Source: JAIRNF01 sp031550925
GTDB lineage: Bacteria; Bacteroidota; Bacteroidia; Bacteroidales; UBA932
DNA: 20,657 nt
Direction: 5' to 3'
Assembly: GCA_031550925.1 (NCBI GenBank)
Contig: JAVBOE010000123.1
Span: 1-20,657 of the forward strand
Part shown: one piece after another, positions 14,269-20,657 of the stretch
Layout of the letters: the number at the start of each line of letters is the position of its first letter
Position numbering within the stretch: the first letter of the stretch is position 1
Program-made: the position numbers and the translations under genes
Notes under the pieces: model-generated
Seen by the model: only the letters and a program-made list of their open reading frames with translations
The model's database searches: none
Told to the model about the DNA's origin: nothing

Positions 14269-14301
14269 TTTATATAAAAATTCACACATTTATATAAAAA
14301 T
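14269..14301. repeat. Two 13-bp direct repeats spaced 20 bp, upstream of the GG-peptide promoter
   Basis: TTTATATAAAAAT occurs at 14269-14281 and again at 14289-14301, start-to-start 20 bp, about two DNA turns. They cover roughly -14 to -46 relative to the expected start and so overlap the -33 region. They could be a regulator site or an AT-rich promoter-enhancing tract. Confidence 0.65.
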
Positions 14302-14305
14302 GCAA

Positions 14306-14344
14306 AACGAATTAACATATTGATATACAACATGTTAATTCGTT
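14306..14344 (-). terminator. Inverted repeat with 13-bp arms after the RNA methyltransferase gene, possible terminator
   Basis: AACGAATTAACAT (14306-14318) and ATGTTAATTCGTT (14332-14344) are perfect reverse complements with a 13-bp loop. On the minus strand it follows the methyltransferase stop codon by 56 nt and is succeeded by TTTGCATTTTT, so it may end that transcript. The stem is AT-rich and therefore weak; an operator for the GG-peptide gene is an alternative. Confidence 0.5.
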
Positions 14345-14400
14345 GTATGGTTTCAAAACTCAAAAATGACAAGAAGAATTTTTAGTTATTGACCCAGAGC

Positions 14401-15198
14401 CTACTTACTAAACCCTCTCTGTCGTATCGCCTCAAACGTAAGCACAGCGGTAGATACTGATACATTAAGTGAGTCTATCTTACCTCGCATCGGGATTTTT
14501 ATTCTGGCATCTGCGTTTTTCAACCAGAAATCGGTAAGCCCATCAGCTTCTGTACCCATAACAATAGCACATGCCTTACTCATATCCGTTTGGTAATACC
14601 ATTGAGATGCTTGTAGTTCTGCAGCATAAGCGATAATGCCATTCTGTTTTAACCAAGCCAAAACATTTTCGGAATCGGAAACTGCTATTTGTGTGGTAAA
14701 CAAACAACCTACACTTGAGCGAATAGCATTAGGATTGTAAACATCGCATAACGGGTCGCAAACAACAACAGCATCAACCTGAGCGGCATCGGCAGTACGT
14801 AATATTGCACCAAGGTTTCCCGGTTTTTCTACCGCCTCAAGAATAATTATAAATGGGTTCTCAGATAGCGTTATATCCTCTAGAACATTTGTTTTTGCCT
14901 CAACAACAGCAATTAACCCATCGGAGTTTTCGCGGTAGGCCAGCTTATCAAAAACAGGTTTTGCTAAATCGTACAGCTTACTTTCTCTCGGTAGCTTTTG
15001 CTCAAGCTGTTTTGATAAAGGCTTTAGCTGTGTGCAAACAAACAGCGATTGTATAGTATATCCACCTTCTAGTGCAAGCAAAATCTCCCGTTCGCCCTCT
15101 ACAACAAAAAGCCCTTGCTTTTTACGTTCGCGAGATTTTTCTTGCAGCAGCAAGATATTCTTAACCTTCGGATTCTGAAAAGATGTAATTGTTCCCAT
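14401..15198 (-). CDS. TrmH/SpoU-family RNA 2'-O-methyltransferase
   Basis: SPOUT-fold enzyme that methylates a ribose 2'-OH in rRNA or tRNA using SAM. From ATG 15198 it has 265 residues: an N-terminal substrate-binding domain (NPKVKNILLLQEKSRERKKQ and FVVEGEREI), then SPOUT motif 1 KPGNLGAILRTADA (126-139, with Asn129 and Arg134), motif 2 IVMGTEADGL (212-221) and motif 3 IPMRGKIDSLNVSVSTAVL (235-253). The frame can start at 15225, but the promoter-like box 15220-15213 lies inside that extension, so 15198 is preferred. It resembles RlmB/TsnR-type rRNA methyltransferases; the exact target nucleotide cannot be read from the sequence. Confidence 0.92.
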   Translation of the reverse strand: MGTITSFQNPKVKNILLLQEKSRERKKQGLFVVEGEREILLALEGGYTIQSLFVCTQLKPLSKQLEQKLPRESKLYDLAKPVFDKLAYRENSDGLIAVVEAKTNVLEDITLSENPFIIILEAVEKPGNLGAILRTADAAQVDAVVVCDPLCDVYNPNAIRSSVGCLFTTQIAVSDSENVLAWLKQNGIIAYAAELQASQWYYQTDMSKACAIVMGTEADGLTDFWLKNADARIKIPMRGKIDSLNVSVSTAVLTFEAIRQRGFSK

Positions 15199-15212
15199 TG
15201 CAAAGTAATGTA

Positions 15213-15220
15213 CAAAGGTA
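15213..15220 (-). promoter_or_regulatory. Candidate -7 promoter element of the RNA methyltransferase gene (TACCTTTG)
   Basis: Minus-strand TACCTTTG matches TAnnTTTG and ends 14 nt before the ATG at 15198, implying a very short or absent leader. It is the left half of an inverted repeat whose right half is the rightward box at 15243-15250. Confidence 0.5.
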
Positions 15221-15242
15221 AGCATCGCTTTAAAAATATGCT

Positions 15243-15250
15243 TACTTTTG
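15243..15250 (+). promoter_or_regulatory. Candidate -7 promoter element of the response regulator gene (TACTTTTG)
   Basis: TACTTTTG matches TAnnTTTG. The leader to the ATG at 15342 would be about 85 nt and contains a 10-bp-arm inverted repeat: AAGCGTTAAT at 15275-15284 and ATTAACGCTT at 15308-15317. Confidence 0.4.
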
Positions 15251-15341
15251 ACAAAATAAAAAACCTTACAGGTTAAGCGTTAATGGTTAATTGATATTCG
15301 CTTCACGATTAACGCTTTACATTTAACATTATTCACGACTT

Positions 15342-16502
15342 ATGAAAATACTGGTAATAGACGACGAGCGTAGTATTCGCAACACCTTAAAGGAAATTTT
15401 AGAATACGAGGGGCACGAAATTACTTTAGCTGAAGATGGAATAAAAGGCGTAGAGGCCGTACAAAAAAGTACTTTCGATGTTATTTTCTGCGATATAAAA
15501 ATGCCGAATATGGATGGTATTGAGGCTCTTGAAAAAATGCAAGAGACACAATCCGATACTCCAATTATTATGATCTCGGGGCATGCCAATATTGATACTG
15601 CTGTTGAAGCCATAAAGAAAGGTGCATACGATTTTATAGAAAAGCCACTCGATCTTAACCGAATTCTTATTACACTGCGTAACGCTACCGATAAGTCCAC
15701 GCTGGTAAAAGAAACCAAAAAGCTGCAAAAGAAAATATCTAAAGTTGCGGAAATTGTTGGCGAGTCGGAAGCTATTACGAAAATAAAGAATATGATAGAA
15801 CGTGTTGCTCCAACCGATGCTCGCGTTCTGATTACAGGTTCAAACGGAACAGGTAAAGAGCTGGTTGCACGTTGGCTACACGAACTAGGTCCACGCGCTA
15901 CTGCTCCTTTTATTGAAGTTAACTGCGCCGCTATCCCTTCTGAGCTAATAGAAAGCGAGCTTTTTGGTCACGAAAAAGGTTCGTTTACCTCTGCCATAAA
16001 ACAGCACAAAGGTAAGTTTGAGCAGGCAGAAGGCGGTACGCTTTTCTTAGACGAAATTGGCGATATGAGCCTTAGCGCTCAAGCAAAGGTACTACGTGTA
16101 CTACAAGAAAATAAGCTCTCCAGAGTGGGAAGTGATAAAGATATAGCAGTAAATGTTCGGGTTGTTGCAGCGACTAATAAAAACATGAAAGAAGAAATCG
16201 CAAGAGGAACTTTTCGCGAGGATTTGTATCATCGTTTAAGCGTAATTATTATTCATGTGCCGCCTTTAGCAGAAAGACTTGAAGATATTCCATTGCTGGC
16301 AAAGCATTTTATAGATCAGATATCTGTAGAGATGGGTACTCCGCCAAAAGAAATCAATACAAAAGCAATTGCCGAACTACAGAAGCTAAGCTGGACGGGA
16401 AATATCCGTGAATTCCGCAATACAATTGAGCGTCTGATTATTTTAAGCGATAAGGTTATTACCGATAAGGAAGTTAAAGCGTATGCGAATCCGTTGTTTT
16501 AA
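15342..16502 (+). CDS. NtrC-like response regulator: receiver plus AAA+ domain, no DNA-binding domain
   Basis: A 386-residue two-component regulator. The receiver domain (1-120) has the acidic pair Asp7-Asp8, the phospho-acceptor Asp51 in FCDIKMPNMDG and the conserved Lys in FIEKPLDL. The sigma-54-activator-type AAA+ domain follows, with Walker A GSNGTGKE (166-173), Walker B FLDEIGDM (Asp237-Glu238) and the FREDLYHRLSVIIIHVPPL region. Two features are atypical: the sigma-54-contacting GAFTGA loop reads GSFTSA (213-218), and the protein stops at EVKAYANPLF with no Fis-type helix-turn-helix. No frameshifted remnant follows the stop. No histidine kinase gene lies next to it. It may act as an ATPase by protein contact rather than as a normal sigma-54 enhancer-binding protein. 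Confidence 0.9.
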   Translation: MKILVIDDERSIRNTLKEILEYEGHEITLAEDGIKGVEAVQKSTFDVIFCDIKMPNMDGIEALEKMQETQSDTPIIMISGHANIDTAVEAIKKGAYDFIEKPLDLNRILITLRNATDKSTLVKETKKLQKKISKVAEIVGESEAITKIKNMIERVAPTDARVLITGSNGTGKELVARWLHELGPRATAPFIEVNCAAIPSELIESELFGHEKGSFTSAIKQHKGKFEQAEGGTLFLDEIGDMSLSAQAKVLRVLQENKLSRVGSDKDIAVNVRVVAATNKNMKEEIARGTFREDLYHRLSVIIIHVPPLAERLEDIPLLAKHFIDQISVEMGTPPKEINTKAIAELQKLSWTGNIREFRNTIERLIILSDKVITDKEVKAYANPLF

Positions 16503-16525
16503 GATTATTTATAAAACATATATTG

Positions 16526-16559
16526 CAGGCAGGTATTTATATCTGCCTGTTTTATTTAT
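16526..16559 (+). terminator. Intrinsic terminator after the response regulator gene
   Basis: CAGGCAG (16526-16532) pairs with CTGCCTG (16543-16549) around a 10-bp AT-rich loop, followed by TTTTATTTAT. It starts 23 bp after the stop codon and separates this gene from dnaE. Confidence 0.8.
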
Positions 16560-16613
16560 GTTTACCTAATTTCACTACTTATCAACAAACTTCTTTTTCG
16601 GAATTTTTCTCAG

Positions 16614-16621
16614 TAACTTTG
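16614..16621 (+). promoter_or_regulatory. Candidate -7 promoter element of dnaE (TAACTTTG)
   Basis: TAACTTTG matches TAnnTTTG and is the same octamer as at ricT. The leader to the dnaE ATG would be about 28 nt. It follows the terminator of the preceding gene, supporting independent expression. Confidence 0.6.
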
Positions 16622-16655
16622 CGGGAGTAGTTTTATACCACCCTAAAGATTTAAC

Positions 16656-19600
16656 ATGTCACAATTTGTACATTTACACGTGCACTCCGAGTACTCAACC
16701 CTCGATGGTGCCTCTAAAATACCCTCTTTAGTAGATAAAGCCATAGCCGACGGTATGCCTGCCGTTGCCATTACCGATCATGGCAACATGTTTGGGATGA
16801 AAGAGTTTTTCAACTATGTCTGCAAAAAAAACGCCAAGCATGATGATGCTATTAAAGACATCAAAAAACAGCTGAAAGAACTTGAAGAAAATGAAGAAAA
16901 TGAAGAACGGAAGACTCAAATAGAGCAGCTGAAAGTAAAATTAGCCGAAACTGAAAAGAAAAAATTTAAGCCCATTATAGGTTGCGAAGTTTATGTTGCA
17001 GCCAATACAAGACACGAGAAGAAAGGTAAAGAAAATGCCAGCGGTTATCACCTTGTTTTATTGGCAAAAAATAAAACAGGGTACCATAACTTAATAAAGA
17101 TGGTATCGCTAGGATACATAGAAGGTTTCTACTACAAACCACGTATAGATAGGGAACTGCTTGAAATGTATCACGAGGGGGTAATTGCTTCGTCTGCCTG
17201 CCTTGGTGGCGAGGTACCTCAAATGCTTATGCACGGTACACCCCAAGAGGTTGAAGAAGTTGTACTATGGTATAAAAACCTTTTTGGAGACGACTACTAT
17301 TTAGAGCTTCAACGCCACAAAAGCAATGATCCTAATTCGGCTAGAGATGTCTATGAACATCAAAAAGTAGTGAACGTTCAGCTGATGGAGCTGGCAAAAA
17401 AACATAACATCAAGCTGATTGCTACTAACGACTCTCACTTTACTAACGAAGAAGAAGCCGAAGCACACGATCGCTTACTCTGTATCAGTACTAACGCAGA
17501 TGTGAACGATCCTAATCGCATGCGCTACACCAAACAAGAGTGGTTTAAAACGCAAGCCGAAATGGGAGAAATATTTGCAGATGTTCCCGAAGTATTGACC
17601 AATACGCTTGAGATTGCTGGTAAGGTTGAGTTCTACGATATCAACAGCTTGCCAATCATGCCCGACTTTCCGTTACCGGAAGGGTTTGCAGATGCTGATG
17701 ATTATCTTAAGTACCTTACCTACAAAGGAGCAGAAAGGCATTATCCTGAACTTTCTGAAGAGATAAAAGAACGGATAGACTTTGAGCTAGGTACAATTCA
17801 ACGCATGGGTTATCCCGGTTATTTCCTTATTGTGCAAGATTTCATAGCATGGGCTAGAGATAATGATGTTGCTGTAGGTCCAGGACGTGGCTCTGCTGCA
17901 GGTTCTGTTGTTGCTTATTGTTTAGGAATTACCGATATAGATCCGCTAAAATACGACTTGCTGTTCGAGCGTTTTCTAAATCCCGACCGTATTTCAATGC
18001 CCGATATAGACATTGATTTTGACGATGATGGGCGAGCCAAGGTATTAGAATATGTAGAAAATAAGTACGGTAAAGAAAAGGTTGCGCACATTGTTACATT
18101 CGGTACAATGGCGGCCAAATCTGCCATTAAAGATGTTGGTCGCGTACAAAAGCTACCGCTTGCAGAAACCGACAGACTCTCGAAGCTGATTGATGAGCTG
18201 CCTCGCGATAAGGTAAGCATTAAGAATGCTGTTGAAAATATTCCGGCCATGCGTGAAGCTGCGGAATCAACAGACCCGTTGATGAGTGATACGTTGAAGT
18301 ATGCTCAGATGCTCGAAGGTACGGTTCGTAATACAGGGGTGCATGCTTGCGGTGTTGTAATTGGTAAGGATAACCTTTACAACTACATCCCCATAAGCAC
18401 TACCTACGATAAAGAAACCAAGCAGGATATGCTTGTTTCGCAATATGAGGGTACGGTAATTGAAGAGGTTGGTATGCTTAAGATGGACTTCTTAGGGCTT
18501 AAGACCCTCTCTATCATTAAGGATGCTCTCGACAACATAAAACGAAGTAAGGGTGTTGAGGTTGATATAAACACTATACCTATTGACGATGTAAAAACCT
18601 ACGAACTCTACAGCCGTGGCGAAACAACAGGTACATTCCAGTTCGAGTCTGACGGGATGAAGAAATATCTGAGGGAATTAAAGCCTACACAGTTCGAAGA
18701 TCTTATTGCCATGAATGCCCTGTATCGTCCGGGCCCCATGGATTATATACCCGACTTTATTGATAGAAAACATGGTCGTAAGCCCATTACTTACGATATC
18801 CCGATCATGGAGCGATACCTTAAGGATACTTATGGTATTACGGTTTATCAGGAGCAGGTCATGCTTCTTTCGCGCTTACTTGCAGACTTTACTCGTGGTC
18901 AATCTGATGAACTGCGAAAGGCCATGGGTAAGAAGCTAAAAGATAAGATGGATGCCTTAAAGGTAAAGTTTATTGATGGCTGTAAGGCAAACAGGTACGA
19001 AGAAAAAACGGTTATAAAAATCTGGGAAGACTGGGAAAAGTTTGCTTCGTATGCGTTTAATAAATCTCATGCAACTTGCTACTCTTGGGTGGCCTATCAA
19101 ACGGCGTACCTAAAAGCAAATTACCCTGCCGAGTATATGGCAGCGGTACTTACACGCAACAGCTCCGACATAAAAGAAATTTCCAAGTTTATGGACGAGT
19201 GTAAGCGTATGGGTATCCAGGTTCTTAGTCCGGATGTAAACGAAAGCTACAAAACATTTACCGTGAACAAGGCTGGTAATATCCGCTTCGGCTTGAATGC
19301 TATCAAAGGTATGGGGGTTAATGCTGCAGAAAATATTATTCAGGAGCGTGAAGAGAACGGACCGTTTAAAGATATTTTCGATTTCATTTGTCGTGTAAAC
19401 CTATCAATGGTTAATAGAAGAACTATTGAAACGCTTGCTTTTTCTGGTGGTTTCGACAGCTTCTTGGAGATTAAGCGTCATCAGTTTCAAGCAACAAATA
19501 AAGACGGACAAACCTTTGTTGAAACGTTGCTATCATACGGTAGCAAAAAACAAAACGATACGGTAGGTTCTCAGTCTTTATTCGGAGCAGCATTGGCCGA

Positions 19601-20282
19601 ATCGGTTGTTACACCGGAGATACCAAGGGCCGAAGAATGGCCTATTCTGGAAGTTTTAAGCAAAGAAAAAGAGCTGATAGGTATGTACTTGTCCTCTCAT
19701 CCGCTAGACCCATACGCATTTGAGATAAAGCAGTTTTGCAATGTAAATCTTTACGATTTAAAAGACATGGAACCGTTGCGGGGAAAAACCGTAAGCTTTG
19801 CAGGTATGGTAAGCGATGTAGCTCATCAAACATCAAAAGCTGGTAAGCCGTTCGGAAATGTTACAATAGAAGATTATAGCGATAGCTATCGGTTTACGCT
19901 ATTTTCTAAAGACTGGGTTGATAATACGAAGTTTTTTGTAAAAGGTTATTTCCTTTTTATAAAAGCAAAGATACAACCGCGCTTTGGCAAAGACGAGCTG
20001 GAGGCAAAGGTACTGTCTATCCATTTGCTACCAAACATTAGAGAGGAGCTGGTGCAAAACGTTACGGTTAAACTTCCGGTTGAAACGGTTACGCTAGATT
20101 TAATAGGAGCGATTAAAAATGTTGCCAAAAGAAACCCCGGAAGTACAGGACTGCGCTTAAAGTTGCTTGATGCTGAAGCGCGAGTCGCGCTAGATCTATT
20201 CTCACGTAACTACCGCATTAACCTGAGCAACGATGTACTTTCTTTCCTCAACGATAATGGAATAGAATATGCTATAAACTAA
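16656..20282 (+). CDS. dnaE: DNA polymerase III alpha subunit DnaE
   Basis: Catalytic subunit of the replicative polymerase, 1208 residues. The N-terminal PHP domain shows HLHVHSEYSTLDG (6-18) and AITDHGNMFG (38-47). A Lys/Glu-rich, coiled-coil-like insertion occupies about 59-103 and includes a 9-bp tandem duplication coding EENEENEE. The polymerase core has GPGRGSAAGSVVAYCLGITD, the catalytic Asp450 and Asp452 in PDIDIDF, and Asp611 in KMDFLGLKTL. Later parts are the FNKSHATCYSWVAYQTAYLK region, the helix-hairpin-helix NAIKGMGVNAAENII, and an OB-fold (VSFAGMVSDVAHQTSKAGKP). It has its own promoter-like box and no same-strand neighbour downstream. Confidence 0.97.
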   Translation: MSQFVHLHVHSEYSTLDGASKIPSLVDKAIADGMPAVAITDHGNMFGMKEFFNYVCKKNAKHDDAIKDIKKQLKELEENEENEERKTQIEQLKVKLAETEKKKFKPIIGCEVYVAANTRHEKKGKENASGYHLVLLAKNKTGYHNLIKMVSLGYIEGFYYKPRIDRELLEMYHEGVIASSACLGGEVPQMLMHGTPQEVEEVVLWYKNLFGDDYYLELQRHKSNDPNSARDVYEHQKVVNVQLMELAKKHNIKLIATNDSHFTNEEEAEAHDRLLCISTNADVNDPNRMRYTKQEWFKTQAEMGEIFADVPEVLTNTLEIAGKVEFYDINSLPIMPDFPLPEGFADADDYLKYLTYKGAERHYPELSEEIKERIDFELGTIQRMGYPGYFLIVQDFIAWARDNDVAVGPGRGSAAGSVVAYCLGITDIDPLKYDLLFERFLNPDRISMPDIDIDFDDDGRAKVLEYVENKYGKEKVAHIVTFGTMAAKSAIKDVGRVQKLPLAETDRLSKLIDELPRDKVSIKNAVENIPAMREAAESTDPLMSDTLKYAQMLEGTVRNTGVHACGVVIGKDNLYNYIPISTTYDKETKQDMLVSQYEGTVIEEVGMLKMDFLGLKTLSIIKDALDNIKRSKGVEVDINTIPIDDVKTYELYSRGETTGTFQFESDGMKKYLRELKPTQFEDLIAMNALYRPGPMDYIPDFIDRKHGRKPITYDIPIMERYLKDTYGITVYQEQVMLLSRLLADFTRGQSDELRKAMGKKLKDKMDALKVKFIDGCKANRYEEKTVIKIWEDWEKFASYAFNKSHATCYSWVAYQTAYLKANYPAEYMAAVLTRNSSDIKEISKFMDECKRMGIQVLSPDVNESYKTFTVNKAGNIRFGLNAIKGMGVNAAENIIQEREENGPFKDIFDFICRVNLSMVNRRTIETLAFSGGFDSFLEIKRHQFQATNKDGQTFVETLLSYGSKKQNDTVGSQSLFGAALAESVVTPEIPRAEEWPILEVLSKEKELIGMYLSSHPLDPYAFEIKQFCNVNLYDLKDMEPLRGKTVSFAGMVSDVAHQTSKAGKPFGNVTIEDYSDSYRFTLFSKDWVDNTKFFVKGYFLFIKAKIQPRFGKDELEAKVLSIHLLPNIREELVQNVTVKLPVETVTLDLIGAIKNVAKRNPGSTGLRLKLLDAEARVALDLFSRNYRINLSNDVLSFLNDNGIEYAIN

Positions 20283-20289
20283 ACGGATT

Positions 20290-20344
20290 TTATATAGACT
20301 CCAAAATTTTAAGACTTAATGACTTTTCCTAAAATCAAAATATT
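20290..20344. repeat. Copy 2 of a dispersed AT-rich intergenic repeat
   Basis: Counterpart of 13175-13238, with an internal deletion of 8-9 bp and scattered substitutions. The surrounding 20283-20516 has no gene that I can see. It also holds an 11-bp inverted repeat, TGAAAATCAAT (20376-20386) with ATTGATTTTCA (20414-20424), which lacks a T-tract and is not an obvious terminator. Confidence 0.5.
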
Positions 20345-20516
20345 AGACATTATATACAATAAGCGTTTAGATGCATGAAAATCAATTATTTATGAAGCAT
20401 AATTTTGAAATTTATTGATTTTCAGCAATATATCCAAAATGTTGATTCTGTAAGTATCTGATAATCAAAATTAAAATTCACTATTGAATATAAACTCTAT
20501 TATCTCACTTATAAAT

Positions 20517-20657
20517 ACCCGTAGTGCATTTAGGCGATACAAGTTTTTAAGTTGTTAATATTCTTGCTGCTCAACTTGTTTATCCACTGTATTACGGTTA
20601 ACGCTAGTATTTTAGATAGTATTCTGTTTTTAAACCCATCGAACGACTTCGCATAGC
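20517..20657 (-). mobile_element. End of a probable IS982-like insertion sequence entering from the right edge
   Basis: The window closes inside what looks like an insertion sequence: the transposase C-terminus is at 20655-20530, and the stretch starting ACCCGTAGTGCATTTAGG at 20517 is a plausible terminal inverted repeat, since IS982-family ends begin with AC. The other end and the target duplication are outside the window, so the family and the boundary are inferred. Confidence 0.5.
20530..20655 (-). CDS. C-terminal fragment of a transposase (IS982-like), cut by the window edge
   Basis: The minus-strand frame from the right edge gives 41 residues before a TAA stop: it opens YAKSFDGFKNRILSKILALT, continues VIQWINKLSSKNINNLKTCIA, and stays open to the edge. 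The pattern FDGFK-R-xx-KI-ALT-IQ-xN followed by NINN(L/I)K matches my memory of the C-terminus of IS982-family transposases in Bacteroidota, where the DDE catalytic core lies upstream and so outside the window. Whether the full gene is intact cannot be judged. Confidence 0.55.
   Translation of the reverse strand, partial: YAKSFDGFKNRILSKILALTVIQWINKLSSKNINNLKTCIA

Noticed and set aside
14229..14372. A longer, 107-codon version of the GG-peptide gene
   Set aside because: The extension would include the promoter box, the direct repeats and the palindrome, and GG leaders are short; ATG 14228 gives a standard 23-residue leader.
15201..15225. Upstream start for the SpoU-family methyltransferase
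   Set aside because: It would place the TAnnTTTG box inside the gene; MGTITSFQNPKVKN at 15198 is the more usual family start.
20283..20516. A tRNA or other structured RNA gene after dnaE
   Set aside because: No cloverleaf or conserved loop sequences were found; the single 11-bp inverted repeat has a 27-nt AT-rich loop and no T-tract.

Overview
The window looks like a chromosomal segment from a member of the Bacteroidota, most likely an anaerobic or microaerophilic Bacteroidales-like lineage. The reasons are a gldH-type lipoprotein gene, a RicT/PSP1 gene directly upstream of it, a diheme cytochrome b (b558-type) succinate dehydrogenase/fumarate reductase operon, an [FeFe]-hydrogenase maturation GTPase (HydF), AT-rich intergenic DNA, and repeated promoter-like TAnnTTTG elements, the phylum's -7 box, upstream of many genes. 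The species cannot be named from the sequence.

Layout, left to right. (1) Positions 1-239 hold a probable divergent promoter and the first codons of an unidentified leftward gene. (2) thyA and folA make dTMP and recycle folate; folA overlaps hydF by 8 bp, and hydF is followed after 18 bp by a YbdG-type MscS channel gene. This rightward block ends at a perfect 28-bp-arm palindrome. (3) A second rightward block holds ricT, gldH, trmB and an alkyltransferase-like (Atl) gene with overlapping or close ends. It ends at a 30-bp-arm inverted repeat shared with the convergent ABC exporter pair. (4) A leftward block holds the ABC permease and ATPase, a clear terminator, then the respiratory operon sdhC - unknown membrane protein - sdhA - sdhB (written in transcription order). 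(5) A small accessory patch follows: a membrane-anchored CHAP-type amidase whose C-terminus runs through a palindromic repeat, and, convergent to it, a 59-codon gene for a double-glycine-leader peptide. (6) A SpoU-family RNA methyltransferase gene and an NtrC-like response regulator gene diverge from a symmetric promoter pair. (7) dnaE, the replicative polymerase alpha subunit, is followed by about 230 bp without a gene and then by the C-terminal end of a probable IS transposase entering from the right edge.

Most of the window is housekeeping. The points that deserve a second look are the orphan GG-leader peptide with its own promoter and 20-bp-period upstream repeat; the unknown Trp-rich membrane protein embedded in the succinate dehydrogenase/fumarate reductase operon; the response regulator that has an AAA+ domain but a degenerate GAFTGA loop and no DNA-binding domain; and three unrelated families of long intergenic palindromes at gene ends.
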